Position numbers and translations under genes: made by a program | NCBI RefSeq assembly: GCF_965232525.1 | Contig: NZ_OZ246980.1 | Coordinates: forward strand, 992,001 to 1,056,000 | DNA from: Bauldia sp965232525 | GTDB taxonomy: Bacteria > Pseudomonadota > Alphaproteobacteria > Rhizobiales > Kaistiaceae | DNA length: 64,000 nucleotides | Reading direction: 5' to 3' | Shown here: piece by piece, positions 51,810 to 61,084 of the stretch | Layout: each line of letters begins with the position of its first letter | Position numbering within the stretch: the first letter of the stretch is position 1 | The notes under the pieces: generated by a model | The model's input: the letters and a program-made list of their open reading frames with translations, nothing else | Databases searched by the model: none | What the model was told of the DNA's origin: nothing

Positions 51810-52859
51810 ATGATTTTCCGTCAACTGTTCGACACGGTCTCGTCGACTTACACCTACCTGATCGCCAGCCGGAAGGGCGGCGAGGCGCTGATCATCGATC
51901 CTGTCCTCGATCGCGTTGATCGATATGTGCAGCTTCTCGATGAGCTCGACCTTAAGCTGATCAAAGCGGTCGACACCCACGTTCATGCCGACCACATCTC
52001 CGGTCTGTCGGAGCTGCGCGATCGGACCCGGTGTATCACCGTCATGGGCGAGGAAAGCGGCGTCGATGTCGTGTCGATGCGGGTCGGCGATGGCGACCGC
52101 GTCGAGATCGAAGGGATCAGCCTCGACGCCATCTACACGCCCGGTCACACCGACGACTCCTACTCGTTCCTGATGGGCGACCGGGTGTTTACCGGCGACA
52201 CGCTGCTTATTCGCGGCACCGGCCGCACGGACTTCCAAAACGGGAGCGCCGAGGCTCAGTATCAGTCGATCTTCAATCGATTGCTCAAGCTTCCGGAGGC
52301 GACGTTTGTCTATCCGGCACACGACTACAAGGGCGATACCGTTTCCACAATCGGCGAGGAGAGGGCCTTCAATCCGCGGCTCCAAGTTGGTTCGGTTCAG
52401 GAGTACATCGACATCATGAACGGCCTCGATCTTCCTAATCCGCGAATGATGGACGTGGCGGTACCGGCGAACCTGCACCTTGGCCTCGATCAAGGAACGC
52501 CGGAACGGGTACAGTGGACGCTCGATGCGGAGACAGTCATTGATGCGGTCGACTCCCGTGAGGCGGTGCTCGTTGATTTACGCGATCGCTCAGAACGCGA
52601 ACGCCACGGAGTAATCCCCGGATCGGTTCACGCGCCTTATCCCGATCTCGACGACCAGATTGGTCCGGGCGGTACGCTCAAACAGCTCGCCGACACGTCC
52701 GACAAGCGGCTCGTTTTCTACTGCGCCTTCGGCGAGCGCTCGGCCATGGCCGCGGAGGCTGCCCGTGCGGCGGGCCTTGCTGGCTCATGTCACCTCAAGG
52801 GCGGGATCAAGGCTTGGAAGGCCGCGGACGGACCGCTCGATACCCTGAAGCTGGTTTGA
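51810..52859 (+). CDS. Persulfide dioxygenase-rhodanese fusion (ETHE1-like)
   Basis: A 349-residue two-domain protein. Residues 1-225 form an ETHE1-like beta-lactamase fold with iron ligands in THVHADH (H57, H59), PGHTDDSYSF (H113), FTGDTLLIRGTGRTDFQNG (D130) and YPAHDYKGD (H171). Residues 245-345 form a rhodanese domain (VLVDLRDRSERERHGVIPGSVHAPY and FYCAFGERSAMAA, active Cys305). It oxidises glutathione persulfide to sulfite and transfers sulfur in one chain. Start ATG 51810. It ends 7 bp before the convergent TIGR02302 gene. Confidence 0.93.
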   Translation: MIFRQLFDTVSSTYTYLIASRKGGEALIIDPVLDRVDRYVQLLDELDLKLIKAVDTHVHADHISGLSELRDRTRCITVMGEESGVDVVSMRVGDGDRVEIEGISLDAIYTPGHTDDSYSFLMGDRVFTGDTLLIRGTGRTDFQNGSAEAQYQSIFNRLLKLPEATFVYPAHDYKGDTVSTIGEERAFNPRLQVGSVQEYIDIMNGLDLPNPRMMDVAVPANLHLGLDQGTPERVQWTLDAETVIDAVDSREAVLVDLRDRSERERHGVIPGSVHAPYPDLDDQIGPGGTLKQLADTSDKRLVFYCAFGERSAMAAEAARAAGLAGSCHLKGGIKAWKAADGPLDTLKLV

Positions 52860-52866
52860 GCCACGC

Positions 52867-55377
52867 TCAGAACTGATTGAGCAGCCGCTCCAGATAGTCG
52901 CGCTCGATGACCGGACGTTCCGGATCGCTCAGCCGCTCGCGAATCGCCTCGAGAATCTCGCGGGCACGCTGGATGTCGATTTCGTCTGGTACCTCGACCG
53001 TCGATCCAAGGTCCGGGCCGAGCGTCCGCTGTGGCCGACCCAGCGGATCTTCGTTGGGCATCTGGCGTGTACCCGGGTTGCCGGCAAAGCCCGGCCCCTG
53101 ATTGGTCAACTGCTGAGCCAGGCCCTCCGCGCCCTGGCGCAGCGCTTCCAACGCCCGCCCCTGATTGCTGAGGGCGCTGCCGGCCTGTCCTTCGCCGAGA
53201 TCGCCGGCGGCCTGGCCCATCGCTTCACCGGCCTCGCCGAGGGGGCCACCTTCGCCGGGCTGCATGCCCATGCCTTCCATTTGCTCCATCAACTCGCCGA
53301 GCGCCTGTTCAAGCCCCTCTTGTTGCTGCTGCAACTGCCTAAGCGCTTCTGCCATTTCCTCCGGCGTCATCGGCTCGCCATTCTCGCCCAAGCCGCGCTC
53401 GGCGCGATGGGTCTCGTCCATCAGCTGCTGCTGTCGGCGAATCATGTCGGCGAGTTCGTTTAGGCTTTGCATCATCTCGCCGGCTTGCTGCTGGTCGCCC
53501 ATCATCGGTCGGCCGGCCTGCAGATTCTCCAGCATGTTCTGCAGTTCGCTGAGCAGCTGCCGAGCGGCATCCCGCGCGCCGTTTCGCGCCAGATCCTCGA
53601 TCTGGTCGAGCATGCGTTCGAGGTCCTGCGAACGTAGAGTTTGTGCGTCTGGATTGGGCGGCAGATTAGCAAAGTTCGGACTGCGCATCGCTTCCTCGGC
53701 GAGCGCCTGCATGAACTTCTGCAACGCTTCACGCAATTCGGCGGTGAGCCGCTCGATCTCCTCATCGGACGCGCCGTTCTCCAGCGCCTCGCGCAGCGCC
53801 TCCTCGGCGGCACGAAGTTCCTGAGCCGCGAGTGATAGATCGCCGTCCTCGATCCCGAGCGCAACAGCCCAGAGGTAGTCGACAACGTCGCGAAGATCGT
53901 CGTCGTTGCGGGCGCGGTTCAGCCGGTGATAGGCCGTGCGCAAACCCAGATAGTCGCCGATGTCGTCGAACGTGTCTTCCGGCGCGAGCGTCAGCGCATC
54001 GAGCGCATCGCCAACCAAGGGCGCGGTATTGGCATCCATGGCCAGACGGGCGCGCTGCTCGATCACCGCGCGCGCGAGGGGATCGACGAACCGGCGGGCC
54101 GGCAGTTCGACCTCGAGCGGGGCGCTGCGGCCCTCCTGTTCCGCTTCGTCGCGGGCCACCAGTGTCATCTTAACAGTCGCACCGGCCCAGGGATGGGCAG
54201 TGAGGTCGCGGATGGTTTCGCCAGTGCCGTCGCGAGTCCTGAGTTGCGGCAGGGATAGCGGGACCATTGGCGCCTCAAACAAGGGGCGTGCGGTCTGATC
54301 GGTGACCTGCTCGAGCGGCCTGACCTCGGCGCTCGCGTCGATGATTCCGTAATCGTCTTTGAGCGTATAGCGGAGCGTTAGGGCTCCGCTGAGGTTCGGT
54401 CGCGGTTCGCCAGCAAAATCGATCTGAGGAGCTCGGTCAGGCTCGACCGCAAACCGCCAGCGCATCACCTCGCTTTCGCCTTTACGGACGATGACATCGG
54501 CTGCGGTGTCGAGATCCACCCGTTGCTCCAACGGTGGCGCTTCGTCCGCTCCACCGTCCGCCATCTCCACGGCTGCGACTTTGGCTGGAACCTCCCAGTC
54601 TTCGATCCCTTTAGCGACGCGCAGATCATTGGCGCCGGCTGTGCGCACGGTGACGACACTCCCCGACGGCACGCTGAATCGGGTACCCGGCGGTTTTGCC
54701 GCATCGCCGGTCAGGAAGATCGGTGGTCGGCCCGTATAAGCCGGTGGTGTGACCCACGCGTCGATTCGGGCGACTGTGACCGCGGTGGTTTCGCCGCCAC
54801 GGAAAGCTTCGCCGAGCATATCGATCCGGCCCGGCCCGGCGTAAACAAAGGCGACCACAAGAACCAAGATCACCAGAAATCGCACCGCGACCGGGTCGCG
54901 GCGGGCGAGGCCAGGTGCCGGGAGCCCGACTTTCAGTCGATCGAGCGCGGCCAGCAGCCGTCGTTGGTGCGCCGCCCAAAGTGCTTGTGCAGCGGGATCG
55001 TCGTCGCCGACCGCGAGCCGGTCGGTCAACGCGGTCGCCGGGCGATGGATCAGCCCGCTTGCCGCCTCGACGCGCGCCAGTGCGGCTTCGCGCCGCGGAC
55101 GTCGCGATCGTAGGAAGCCCGCCGTGAGGACGATCGCCGCGAGACAAAAGGCGACGAGGATTGCGTAGCGTAGCGGATCGGAGACAACCCGCCACAGACC
55201 GAACCAGGAGACAATCGCGAACAAGGCCGCGAGAACCAAAAAAGCGGCAACGACCGGCCATGCCGTCTCCCACAGCATCGCCAGACGAGCTTTGAAGACG
55301 GCCCGTTCAACGCGGGCGACAACGTCGCGTTCGCTGATCGAGGTGTCGGGCGATTGTCCTTCGCCGGACTGCGCCAT
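52867..55377 (-). CDS. TIGR02302/DUF4175 family protein
   Basis: An 836-residue membrane protein conserved in alphaproteobacteria. Two or three hydrophobic segments lie near residues 40-105 (PVVAAFLVLAALFAIVSW, YAILVAFCLAAIVLTAGFL) and around 160 (VRFLVILVLVVAFVYAG). Beta-rich domains follow (VTVARIDAWVTPPAYTGRPPIFL, LTLRYTLKDDYGIIDASAEV), and the last third is coiled coil and Gln/Glu/Met/Gly-rich (LQQQQEGLEQALGELMEQME then GMGMQPGEGG). Function unknown; often near lysA and argH as here. ATG 55377 is chosen over an upstream GTG at 55416. Confidence 0.9.
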   Translation of the reverse strand: MAQSGEGQSPDTSISERDVVARVERAVFKARLAMLWETAWPVVAAFLVLAALFAIVSWFGLWRVVSDPLRYAILVAFCLAAIVLTAGFLRSRRPRREAALARVEAASGLIHRPATALTDRLAVGDDDPAAQALWAAHQRRLLAALDRLKVGLPAPGLARRDPVAVRFLVILVLVVAFVYAGPGRIDMLGEAFRGGETTAVTVARIDAWVTPPAYTGRPPIFLTGDAAKPPGTRFSVPSGSVVTVRTAGANDLRVAKGIEDWEVPAKVAAVEMADGGADEAPPLEQRVDLDTAADVIVRKGESEVMRWRFAVEPDRAPQIDFAGEPRPNLSGALTLRYTLKDDYGIIDASAEVRPLEQVTDQTARPLFEAPMVPLSLPQLRTRDGTGETIRDLTAHPWAGATVKMTLVARDEAEQEGRSAPLEVELPARRFVDPLARAVIEQRARLAMDANTAPLVGDALDALTLAPEDTFDDIGDYLGLRTAYHRLNRARNDDDLRDVVDYLWAVALGIEDGDLSLAAQELRAAEEALREALENGASDEEIERLTAELREALQKFMQALAEEAMRSPNFANLPPNPDAQTLRSQDLERMLDQIEDLARNGARDAARQLLSELQNMLENLQAGRPMMGDQQQAGEMMQSLNELADMIRRQQQLMDETHRAERGLGENGEPMTPEEMAEALRQLQQQQEGLEQALGELMEQMEGMGMQPGEGGPLGEAGEAMGQAAGDLGEGQAGSALSNQGRALEALRQGAEGLAQQLTNQGPGFAGNPGTRQMPNEDPLGRPQRTLGPDLGSTVEVPDEIDIQRAREILEAIRERLSDPERPVIERDYLERLLNQF

Positions 55378-55457
55378 TCGCGTTTCGCCTTTCTGCCCCC
55401 AAGCGAAGGGTAGCACAGAGTTGGGAGAAATCGAGGCCGGTTATCTCGTCGCTGGAC

Positions 55458-56735
55458 TCAGCTGTCGCCCTTGAGCCAGGGCGGGAGGATGTCGACGCCG
55501 ATCAGCTCATCGTAGGTCTGCCGCGGCCTGACCACTGCCCAGTCCGAGCCGTTAACCATCACTTCCGGCAACAGCGGGCGTGTGTTGTAGGTCGATGCTT
55601 GGACCGCGCCGTAGGCGCCGACGGTCATGATCGCAATCAGGTCGCCCTGGTTGAGCGGCGGGAGCGGCCGGTCGTGGGCGAAGTAATCGCCGCTCTCGCA
55701 AACCCCGCCAACGACGTCGACCGTCACCTCAGGAGCATCGGCCGAAGCTTGCCGCACCGGGCGGATGTCGTGATGGGCTTCGTAGAGCGTCGGCCGGATG
55801 AGGTCGTTCATCGCCGCGTCGACGATCAGGAAAGTCTTGGCGGCGCCGGTTTTCAAATAGACTACTTCGCTGACCAGGATACCGGCATTGCCAACGAACA
55901 CCCGCCCCGGCTCGAACAAGATCTGGCATCCGAGATTGCCGAGCCGACGCCGAATGATCTCGCCATAGGCGGCGGGCTCGGCCGGCGGTGGATCATCCAA
56001 TCGATAGGGAATACCCAGTCCTCCGCCGGCGTCGACATGGTCGATCGTGTGTCCGTCGGAACGCAAGATGCGCACCAGATCGGCGAGCAGTCCATACGCC
56101 TCGTCAAAGGGCTCCAGATCGGTGATCTGGCTTCCGATATGCATGTCGACGCCGCTCACCTGAATCCCGGGGAGCCGCGCCGCGTGGGCGTAGACGTCGC
56201 GGGCACGCTCGTAGGGGACGCCGAACTTGTTCTCCGCCTTTCCGGTGGTGATCTTGGCATGGGTGCGTGCGTCAACGTCTGGATTGACCCGGATTGCCAC
56301 TCGTACGGTGGCTCCCTTGGCCGTGGCGATCGTCGAGATCAGTTCAAGTTCGGGCTCTGACTCGACGTTGAAAAGGGCGATGCCGGCATCGATGGCAAAG
56401 GCAATCTCTCGGGCGGTCTTGGCCACGCCTGCGAAAACGATGCGATCCGGCGGGGCGCCGGCATCCAGCGCACGGCGCAGTTCCCCCTCTGAAACGACGT
56501 CAAGCCCGGCACCTTCATCCAGGAACGTCCGGATCACGGCCTGGTTTGAATTCGCCTTCATCGCGTAGCAGATCATTGTGTCCAGACCGGCCAGCGCGGC
56601 GTCGAACACGCGATAGTGGCGGACAAGCGTGGCCGTCGCATAGCAGTAGAACGGCGTCCCAACTGCTGCCGCGATGTCAGGCAAGGGCACATCTTCGGCG
56701 TGAAGAATGCCGTCGCGGTAGTCGAAGTGGTTCAC
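55458..56735 (-). CDS. lysA: Diaminopimelate decarboxylase LysA
   Basis: Last step of lysine synthesis: PLP-dependent decarboxylation of meso-diaminopimelate. 425 residues. PLP lysine K60 in CYAMKANSN, glycine-rich phosphate loop HVDAGGGLGIPYR, EPGRVFVGNAG, CESGDYFAHDR and PEVMVNGSDWAVVRPRQTYDELI. GTG start. Followed 7 bp upstream by lptM, and then argH, on the same strand. Confidence 0.97.
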   Translation of the reverse strand: MNHFDYRDGILHAEDVPLPDIAAAVGTPFYCYATATLVRHYRVFDAALAGLDTMICYAMKANSNQAVIRTFLDEGAGLDVVSEGELRRALDAGAPPDRIVFAGVAKTAREIAFAIDAGIALFNVESEPELELISTIATAKGATVRVAIRVNPDVDARTHAKITTGKAENKFGVPYERARDVYAHAARLPGIQVSGVDMHIGSQITDLEPFDEAYGLLADLVRILRSDGHTIDHVDAGGGLGIPYRLDDPPPAEPAAYGEIIRRRLGNLGCQILFEPGRVFVGNAGILVSEVVYLKTGAAKTFLIVDAAMNDLIRPTLYEAHHDIRPVRQASADAPEVTVDVVGGVCESGDYFAHDRPLPPLNQGDLIAIMTVGAYGAVQASTYNTRPLLPEVMVNGSDWAVVRPRQTYDELIGVDILPPWLKGDS

Positions 56736-56742
56736 GGGTTGG

Positions 56743-56919
56743 CTAGATCAGCTTGTCGAGGATGAACGGCCGGTCCGGCTCGTCATCGTTGGGGGCACCA
56801 GGGTCAACGTCCGATGGCACCGCAGCACGCGGCGGTGGTTCGAGTGCGCCTTTTCGGCCGCACGCCGACAGACCGATCGCCGAGACCAGAACGACGGCCA
56901 CTGTGGCCCGATACACCAT
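56743..56919 (-). CDS. lptM: LptM-like small lipoprotein
   Basis: A 58-residue lipoprotein with a signal sequence and lipobox: MVYRATVAVVLVSAIGLSAC, then GRKGALEPPP. The N-terminal GRKG(x)LE(x)P pattern marks the LptM (YifL) family, which helps LptDE assembly in the outer membrane. The lysA-lptM-argH order is widely conserved. ATG 56919 is chosen because the lipobox should be close to the N-terminus. Confidence 0.88.
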   Translation of the reverse strand: MVYRATVAVVLVSAIGLSACGRKGALEPPPRAAVPSDVDPGAPNDDEPDRPFILDKLI

Positions 56920-57053
56920 CCGACGGTCGATGAGCGCCACGGTTAATCCCCCTGCTGCCCGAACGGCTTTCGTAACAAATGTAGCAAAGCGTGCGCATTC
57001 CTCTAGCACAAAGAGACGACGTGCGCATGCGTACTGAACGCGCCGCTCAGTGA

Positions 57054-58448
57054 TCAGTCACTGGCCTCTTTCTTCAGACGTTTCAGCCAGCGACGAGCCT
57101 CCTTGCGGACGTTGACCGGCGCCGTTCCCCCCTGGCTGGTTCGGCTCGCGGCTGACTGTGTGACGCCGAGAACACCATAGACCTCGGCGGTGATGCGCGG
57201 TTCGATCGCCTGGAGATCCTCAAGCGGCACCCGGTGAAGCGGACGATGAGTGGCCTCGGCGCGCTGCACCACACGGCCGGTTACCTCATGTGCCTCACGG
57301 AACGGCATATCCAACGACTGCACCAGCCAGTCGGCGAGATCGGTCGCCGTCGCATAGGCTTCGCCGGCGGCTTTGCGCATCGCCGCCTTGTTGGGTTCCA
57401 TGTCGCGGACCATGCCGAGGGTAGCAGTCACGCAAAGATCCAGCGTTTCCAACGCGTCAAAGACGGGTTCTTTGTCCTCCTGCATATCTTTTTGATAGGC
57501 GAGCGGCAGTCCCTTGAGGACGATGAGCAGAGCGTTCAGCGACCCGATGATGCGGCCGGTCTTGGCGCGCACCAACTCTGCCGCGTCCGGGTTGCGCTTC
57601 TGCGGCATGATCGACGAGCCAGTCGTGAACCGGTCGGACAGCGTAACGAAGTTGAAGCCGGCCGAGGACCAGATGACGATCTCTTCGGCGAAGCGGGACA
57701 GGTGTACCGCCGTCAGGCTGGCGACGGCCATGGCTTCGACCGCGAAGTCGCGATCGGAGACCGCATCGAGCGAGTTGGCGGCCGGACGATCGAAACCAAG
57801 CGCCTTGGCTGTCGCCTCGCGGTCGATTGGAAACGACGTTCCGGCTAGGGCAGCAGCGCCGAGTGGCGATTCGTTCATCCGGCGGCGCGCGTCGGCAAAG
57901 CGGCTCCGGTCTCGGCCGAGCATTTCCACATATGCCATCAGGTGGTGGCCGAAGGTCACCGGTTGGGCTGTTTGCAGGTGGGTGAAGCCCGGCATCACGA
58001 CCGTCGCGTGTTCCAGCCCCTTCTCGGCGAGGGCTATTTGCAGATCGAGGAGTTTAGTGTCGATGGCGTCGATAGCGTCGCGGACCCAGAGTCTTAGGTC
58101 TGTGGCAACCTGATCGTTGCGGGAGCGGGCGGTATGCAATCGTCCACCGGCGGATCCGATCAGCTCTATCAGTCGCGCCTCGATGTGGGTGTGCACATCT
58201 TCAAGTGCGCGCGAAAACGTGAACGACCCTGCTTCGAACTCTCGCAGGATCGTGTCTAGACCGTTCCTGATCTTTTCGGCATCGTCTGCCGTAATGATGC
58301 CGCAGGCTGCAAGCATGTCGGCTTGGGCTTTTGAGGCCGCGATGTCCTGAGGGAAGAGCTTGCGATCAAAATCGATCGACGCGTTGATCTCTTCCATCAC
58401 GGCGTCGGGACCCTGGGCAAAACGCCCGCCCCACATGCGGCTGTTCAT
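57054..58448 (-). CDS. argH: Argininosuccinate lyase ArgH
   Basis: Final step of arginine synthesis: argininosuccinate to arginine and fumarate. 464 residues, ATG 58448. MWGGRFAQGPDAVMEEINASIDFDRKLFPQDI start, EDVHTHIEARLIELIG, TARSRNDQVATDLRLW, GFTHLQTAQPVTFGHHLMAYVEM and the fumarase-family signature GSSIMPQKRNPDAAELVRAK. Ordinary length. The last residues are basic. Confidence 0.97.
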   Translation of the reverse strand: MNSRMWGGRFAQGPDAVMEEINASIDFDRKLFPQDIAASKAQADMLAACGIITADDAEKIRNGLDTILREFEAGSFTFSRALEDVHTHIEARLIELIGSAGGRLHTARSRNDQVATDLRLWVRDAIDAIDTKLLDLQIALAEKGLEHATVVMPGFTHLQTAQPVTFGHHLMAYVEMLGRDRSRFADARRRMNESPLGAAALAGTSFPIDREATAKALGFDRPAANSLDAVSDRDFAVEAMAVASLTAVHLSRFAEEIVIWSSAGFNFVTLSDRFTTGSSIMPQKRNPDAAELVRAKTGRIIGSLNALLIVLKGLPLAYQKDMQEDKEPVFDALETLDLCVTATLGMVRDMEPNKAAMRKAAGEAYATATDLADWLVQSLDMPFREAHEVTGRVVQRAEATHRPLHRVPLEDLQAIEPRITAEVYGVLGVTQSAASRTSQGGTAPVNVRKEARRWLKRLKKEASD

Positions 58449-58475
58449 GAGTGCTCCGGAGTGTACGAACGAAAT

Positions 58476-59150
58476 ATGGCTGACCAGTCCCCCAAGCGCC
58501 GCACCACAACCCTGATCGCCGTTGCCGCGTTTGCCGGTGTCGCCGCTGGTGCAGTGGCGGTATATGCCATGCGGTCCGACGAAGGCAACGGCGAGGTGGT
58601 CGCCAGCGCTGCCGATTGTACCGCGGCGACCCATATCGCGGCGAACATCGATCCGTTCGCGATAGGCGACTTGGCAGCCTTTCAGACCGCCAGTCAGGCC
58701 CGTGATCTGGGTAGCCTAACCTTCCAGGTTGACAATGGCAGCGACACAACGCTTGCGGAGCTCGGCGACAAGGTCATGCTGGTCAACCTATGGGCCACAT
58801 GGTGCGTTCCCTGCCGGACCGAGATGCCGGCCCTCGACCGGTTGGAGGCCGATCTTGGCGGCAACGACTTCGAGGTCGTCGCGGTCAATATCGATCTCAA
58901 CAACATTGAACGGGCCCGTGCGTTCCTCGAAGAGATCGAAGTCCAGGATCTCGCTTTCTACGCTGATCCGAGCGCCGACATCTTCTCCGACCTCAAGAGC
59001 CGGGGACTTGCCCTCGGACTGCCCACGACGCTGCTGGTCGATGCCAACGGTTGTCACATCGGTTCGCTTCAAGGACCGGCGGAATGGGATTCCGACGACG
59101 CCAAGGCGCTGATCAACGCTGCTCTGGAGGCGCTGCCGGCTGGCGTCTGA
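58476..59150 (+). CDS. tlpA: TlpA-type thiol:disulfide interchange protein
   Basis: A 224-residue periplasmic thioredoxin anchored by an N-terminal hydrophobic segment (TTLIAVAAFAGVAAGAVAVYAM). The active site WATWCVPC has C110 and C113. TlpA proteins reduce cytochrome oxidase assembly proteins (copper site) in the periplasm. It is the only plus-strand gene of this end region and is divergent from argH with 27 bp between starts. GTG 58461 is an alternative start. Confidence 0.92.
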   Translation: MADQSPKRRTTTLIAVAAFAGVAAGAVAVYAMRSDEGNGEVVASAADCTAATHIAANIDPFAIGDLAAFQTASQARDLGSLTFQVDNGSDTTLAELGDKVMLVNLWATWCVPCRTEMPALDRLEADLGGNDFEVVAVNIDLNNIERARAFLEEIEVQDLAFYADPSADIFSDLKSRGLALGLPTTLLVDANGCHIGSLQGPAEWDSDDAKALINAALEALPAGV

Positions 59151-59163
59151 GGCTGGCGTTTCC

Positions 59164-60045
59164 CTAGCGGGTGGGTACCGGCGTGTCGCCGCTGTAGTCG
59201 TAGAAACCGCGCCCGGCCTTACGGCCCAACCACCCCGCCTCGACATACTTCACCAGCAACGGGCAGGGCCGGTACTTGGAATCGGAGAGCCCTTCGTAGA
59301 GCACCTGCATGATCGACAGGCAGGTATCGAGGCCAATGAAGTCGGCGAGTTGCAAGGGTCCCATGGGATGGTGGGCGCCCAGCCGCATGGCCGTGTCGAT
59401 GGCATCGACGGTACCAACCCCCTCGTGCAGGGTGTAGATCGCTTCGTTGATCATCGGCAGCAGAATCCGGTTGACGATGAAGCCCGGAAAATCTTCCGCA
59501 ACTACGATCGTCTTGCCGACCCGGGCAATGAACTCCCGGGCGGATTCGAAAGTCTCCTGACTGGTGGCGATCCCCCGAATAAGTTCGACCAGTTCCATGA
59601 CCGGTACCGGATTCATGAAATGAATGCCGATGAAGCTCTCGGGCGCTGCACTCGCCGAAGCTAGGCGTGTGATGGATAGCGATGAGGTGTTGCTGGCAAG
59701 GATCGCCGTCGATTTGAGCACCGGCTGAAGCGACGCAAAGATATCGCGTTTGACCGCTTCGTCTTCCGTCGCCGACTCGATGACGAGATCGGCGGCTGTC
59801 AAGGCGTCGAGGTCGGGCGCCGGCTTGATTCGATCAAGCGCCGCATTGCGATCCGATTCCGTGATCTTCTGCGAGGCAACCTGGCGGGCCATGTTGCCGT
59901 TGATGGTTGCCAGCGCCGACTTGATGCGGTCCTCGGCGACATCGTGGATCAGCACCTCAAATCCGGCCAGCGAGCAGACATGGGCGATTCCGCTGCCCAT
60001 CTGGCCCGAGCCGATAATGCCGATGGTTCTGATCTCGTTCCGCAT
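59164..60045 (-). CDS. 3-hydroxyacyl/3-hydroxybutyryl-CoA dehydrogenase
   Basis: A 293-residue NAD-dependent dehydrogenase. NAD motif IGIIGSGQMGSGIAHVCSLAGFEVLIHDV; then ESATEDEAVKRDIFASLQP, ASNTSSLSITRLA (catalytic Ser), GIHFMNPVPVMELVELI (catalytic His), and DFPGFIVNRILLPMINEAI and GAHHPMGPLQLADFIGLD. It oxidises (S)-3-hydroxyacyl-CoA, as in beta-oxidation or the PHB/butanoate path. ATG 60045 is used; GTG 60054 adds three residues. Linked to etfA and etfB. Confidence 0.94.
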   Translation of the reverse strand: MRNEIRTIGIIGSGQMGSGIAHVCSLAGFEVLIHDVAEDRIKSALATINGNMARQVASQKITESDRNAALDRIKPAPDLDALTAADLVIESATEDEAVKRDIFASLQPVLKSTAILASNTSSLSITRLASASAAPESFIGIHFMNPVPVMELVELIRGIATSQETFESAREFIARVGKTIVVAEDFPGFIVNRILLPMINEAIYTLHEGVGTVDAIDTAMRLGAHHPMGPLQLADFIGLDTCLSIMQVLYEGLSDSKYRPCPLLVKYVEAGWLGRKAGRGFYDYSGDTPVPTR

Positions 60046-60148
60046 AACCCTCACCGATTGCTCGCGCCGCGATGCAGCAATCGGCCATGCCCGCGAGTCT
60101 TGTCAAGGAAAAGCGAAAGCGGCGAAACCGCGCGGTTACCCGCAGCGA

Positions 60149-61084
60149 TTACAGCAGCGTATTGAGTTCAGGCAGGATTTCGAACACATCGCCAACCAGC
60201 CCGTAGTCGGCGATCTGGAAGATCGGCGCTTCCGGATCGGTATTGATGGCGACAATGACACGAGAGTCCTTCATCCCGGCGAGATGCTGGATCGCGCCTG
60301 AGATACCGCAGGCAATGTAGAGGTCCGGGGCCACGACTTTGCCGGTTTGACCGACCTGGAGGTCATTGGGTGCGTAGCCGGCATCGACCGCCGCGCGCGA
60401 AGCGCCGATCGCCGCGCCCAGCTTGTCGGCCAGCGGCTCGATAGTCCGGCGGAAATCTTCTGCCGACTTGAATGCCCGGCCGCCCGAGATCACGATCTTG
60501 GCGGCCGCAAGATCCGGCCGGGCGAGATCGGGGATGTCGGCGGAGACGAAGGTGACTCGGTCGTCCGCGGCCGTCGATGGGACCTCAATCGTCTCAATCG
60601 GCGCGGCGGCCCCGGCCGCCGCGGCCGGAAATGCAGAGGCCCGAACGGTGATCACCCGCTTTGGTTCGGCGTTGCGAACGGTCTCAATGGCGTTGCCCGC
60701 ATAAATCGGACGCTCGAAGGTATCCCGCGATACTACCGCCGTGACGTCGGACACCTGGGCCACATCGAGAAGCGCTGCAATTCGCGGCATGAGGTTCTTG
60801 CCAAAGGTCGAGGCTGGCGCAACCAGCGCATCATAACCGTCCGCGAGGGGAACGATCAGGGCGGTCATCGACTCAGCAAGCTGATGTCCTAGTGCCGGGC
60901 TATCAGCCTGCAGGACTTTTCCAACGCCGGTTAGCCCGGCCGCTTCGCCTGCCACCGCGCGGCAATCGGCGCCGGCGATCAGGACATCGACGGAGTCCCC
61001 GAGTTCCAGCGCCGCCGTCAATGCGCGCGCTGTTGTGTCCTTCAGCCTGGCGTTGTCGTGCTCAGCGATCAGTAGCGTTGTCAC
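60149..61084 (-). CDS. etfA: Electron transfer flavoprotein alpha subunit
   Basis: A 311-residue subunit holding FAD. N-terminal MTTLLIAEHDNARLKDTTARALTAALEL; C-terminal FAD-binding region SGGRAFKSAEDFRRTIEPLADKLGAAIGASRAAVDAGYAPNDLQVGQTGKVVAPDLYIACGISGAIQHLAGMKDS. With EtfB it passes electrons from acyl-CoA dehydrogenases to the quinone pool. GTG start overlaps the etfB stop (GTGA). Confidence 0.97.
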   Translation of the reverse strand: MTTLLIAEHDNARLKDTTARALTAALELGDSVDVLIAGADCRAVAGEAAGLTGVGKVLQADSPALGHQLAESMTALIVPLADGYDALVAPASTFGKNLMPRIAALLDVAQVSDVTAVVSRDTFERPIYAGNAIETVRNAEPKRVITVRASAFPAAAAGAAAPIETIEVPSTAADDRVTFVSADIPDLARPDLAAAKIVISGGRAFKSAEDFRRTIEPLADKLGAAIGASRAAVDAGYAPNDLQVGQTGKVVAPDLYIACGISGAIQHLAGMKDSRVIVAINTDPEAPIFQIADYGLVGDVFEILPELNTLL

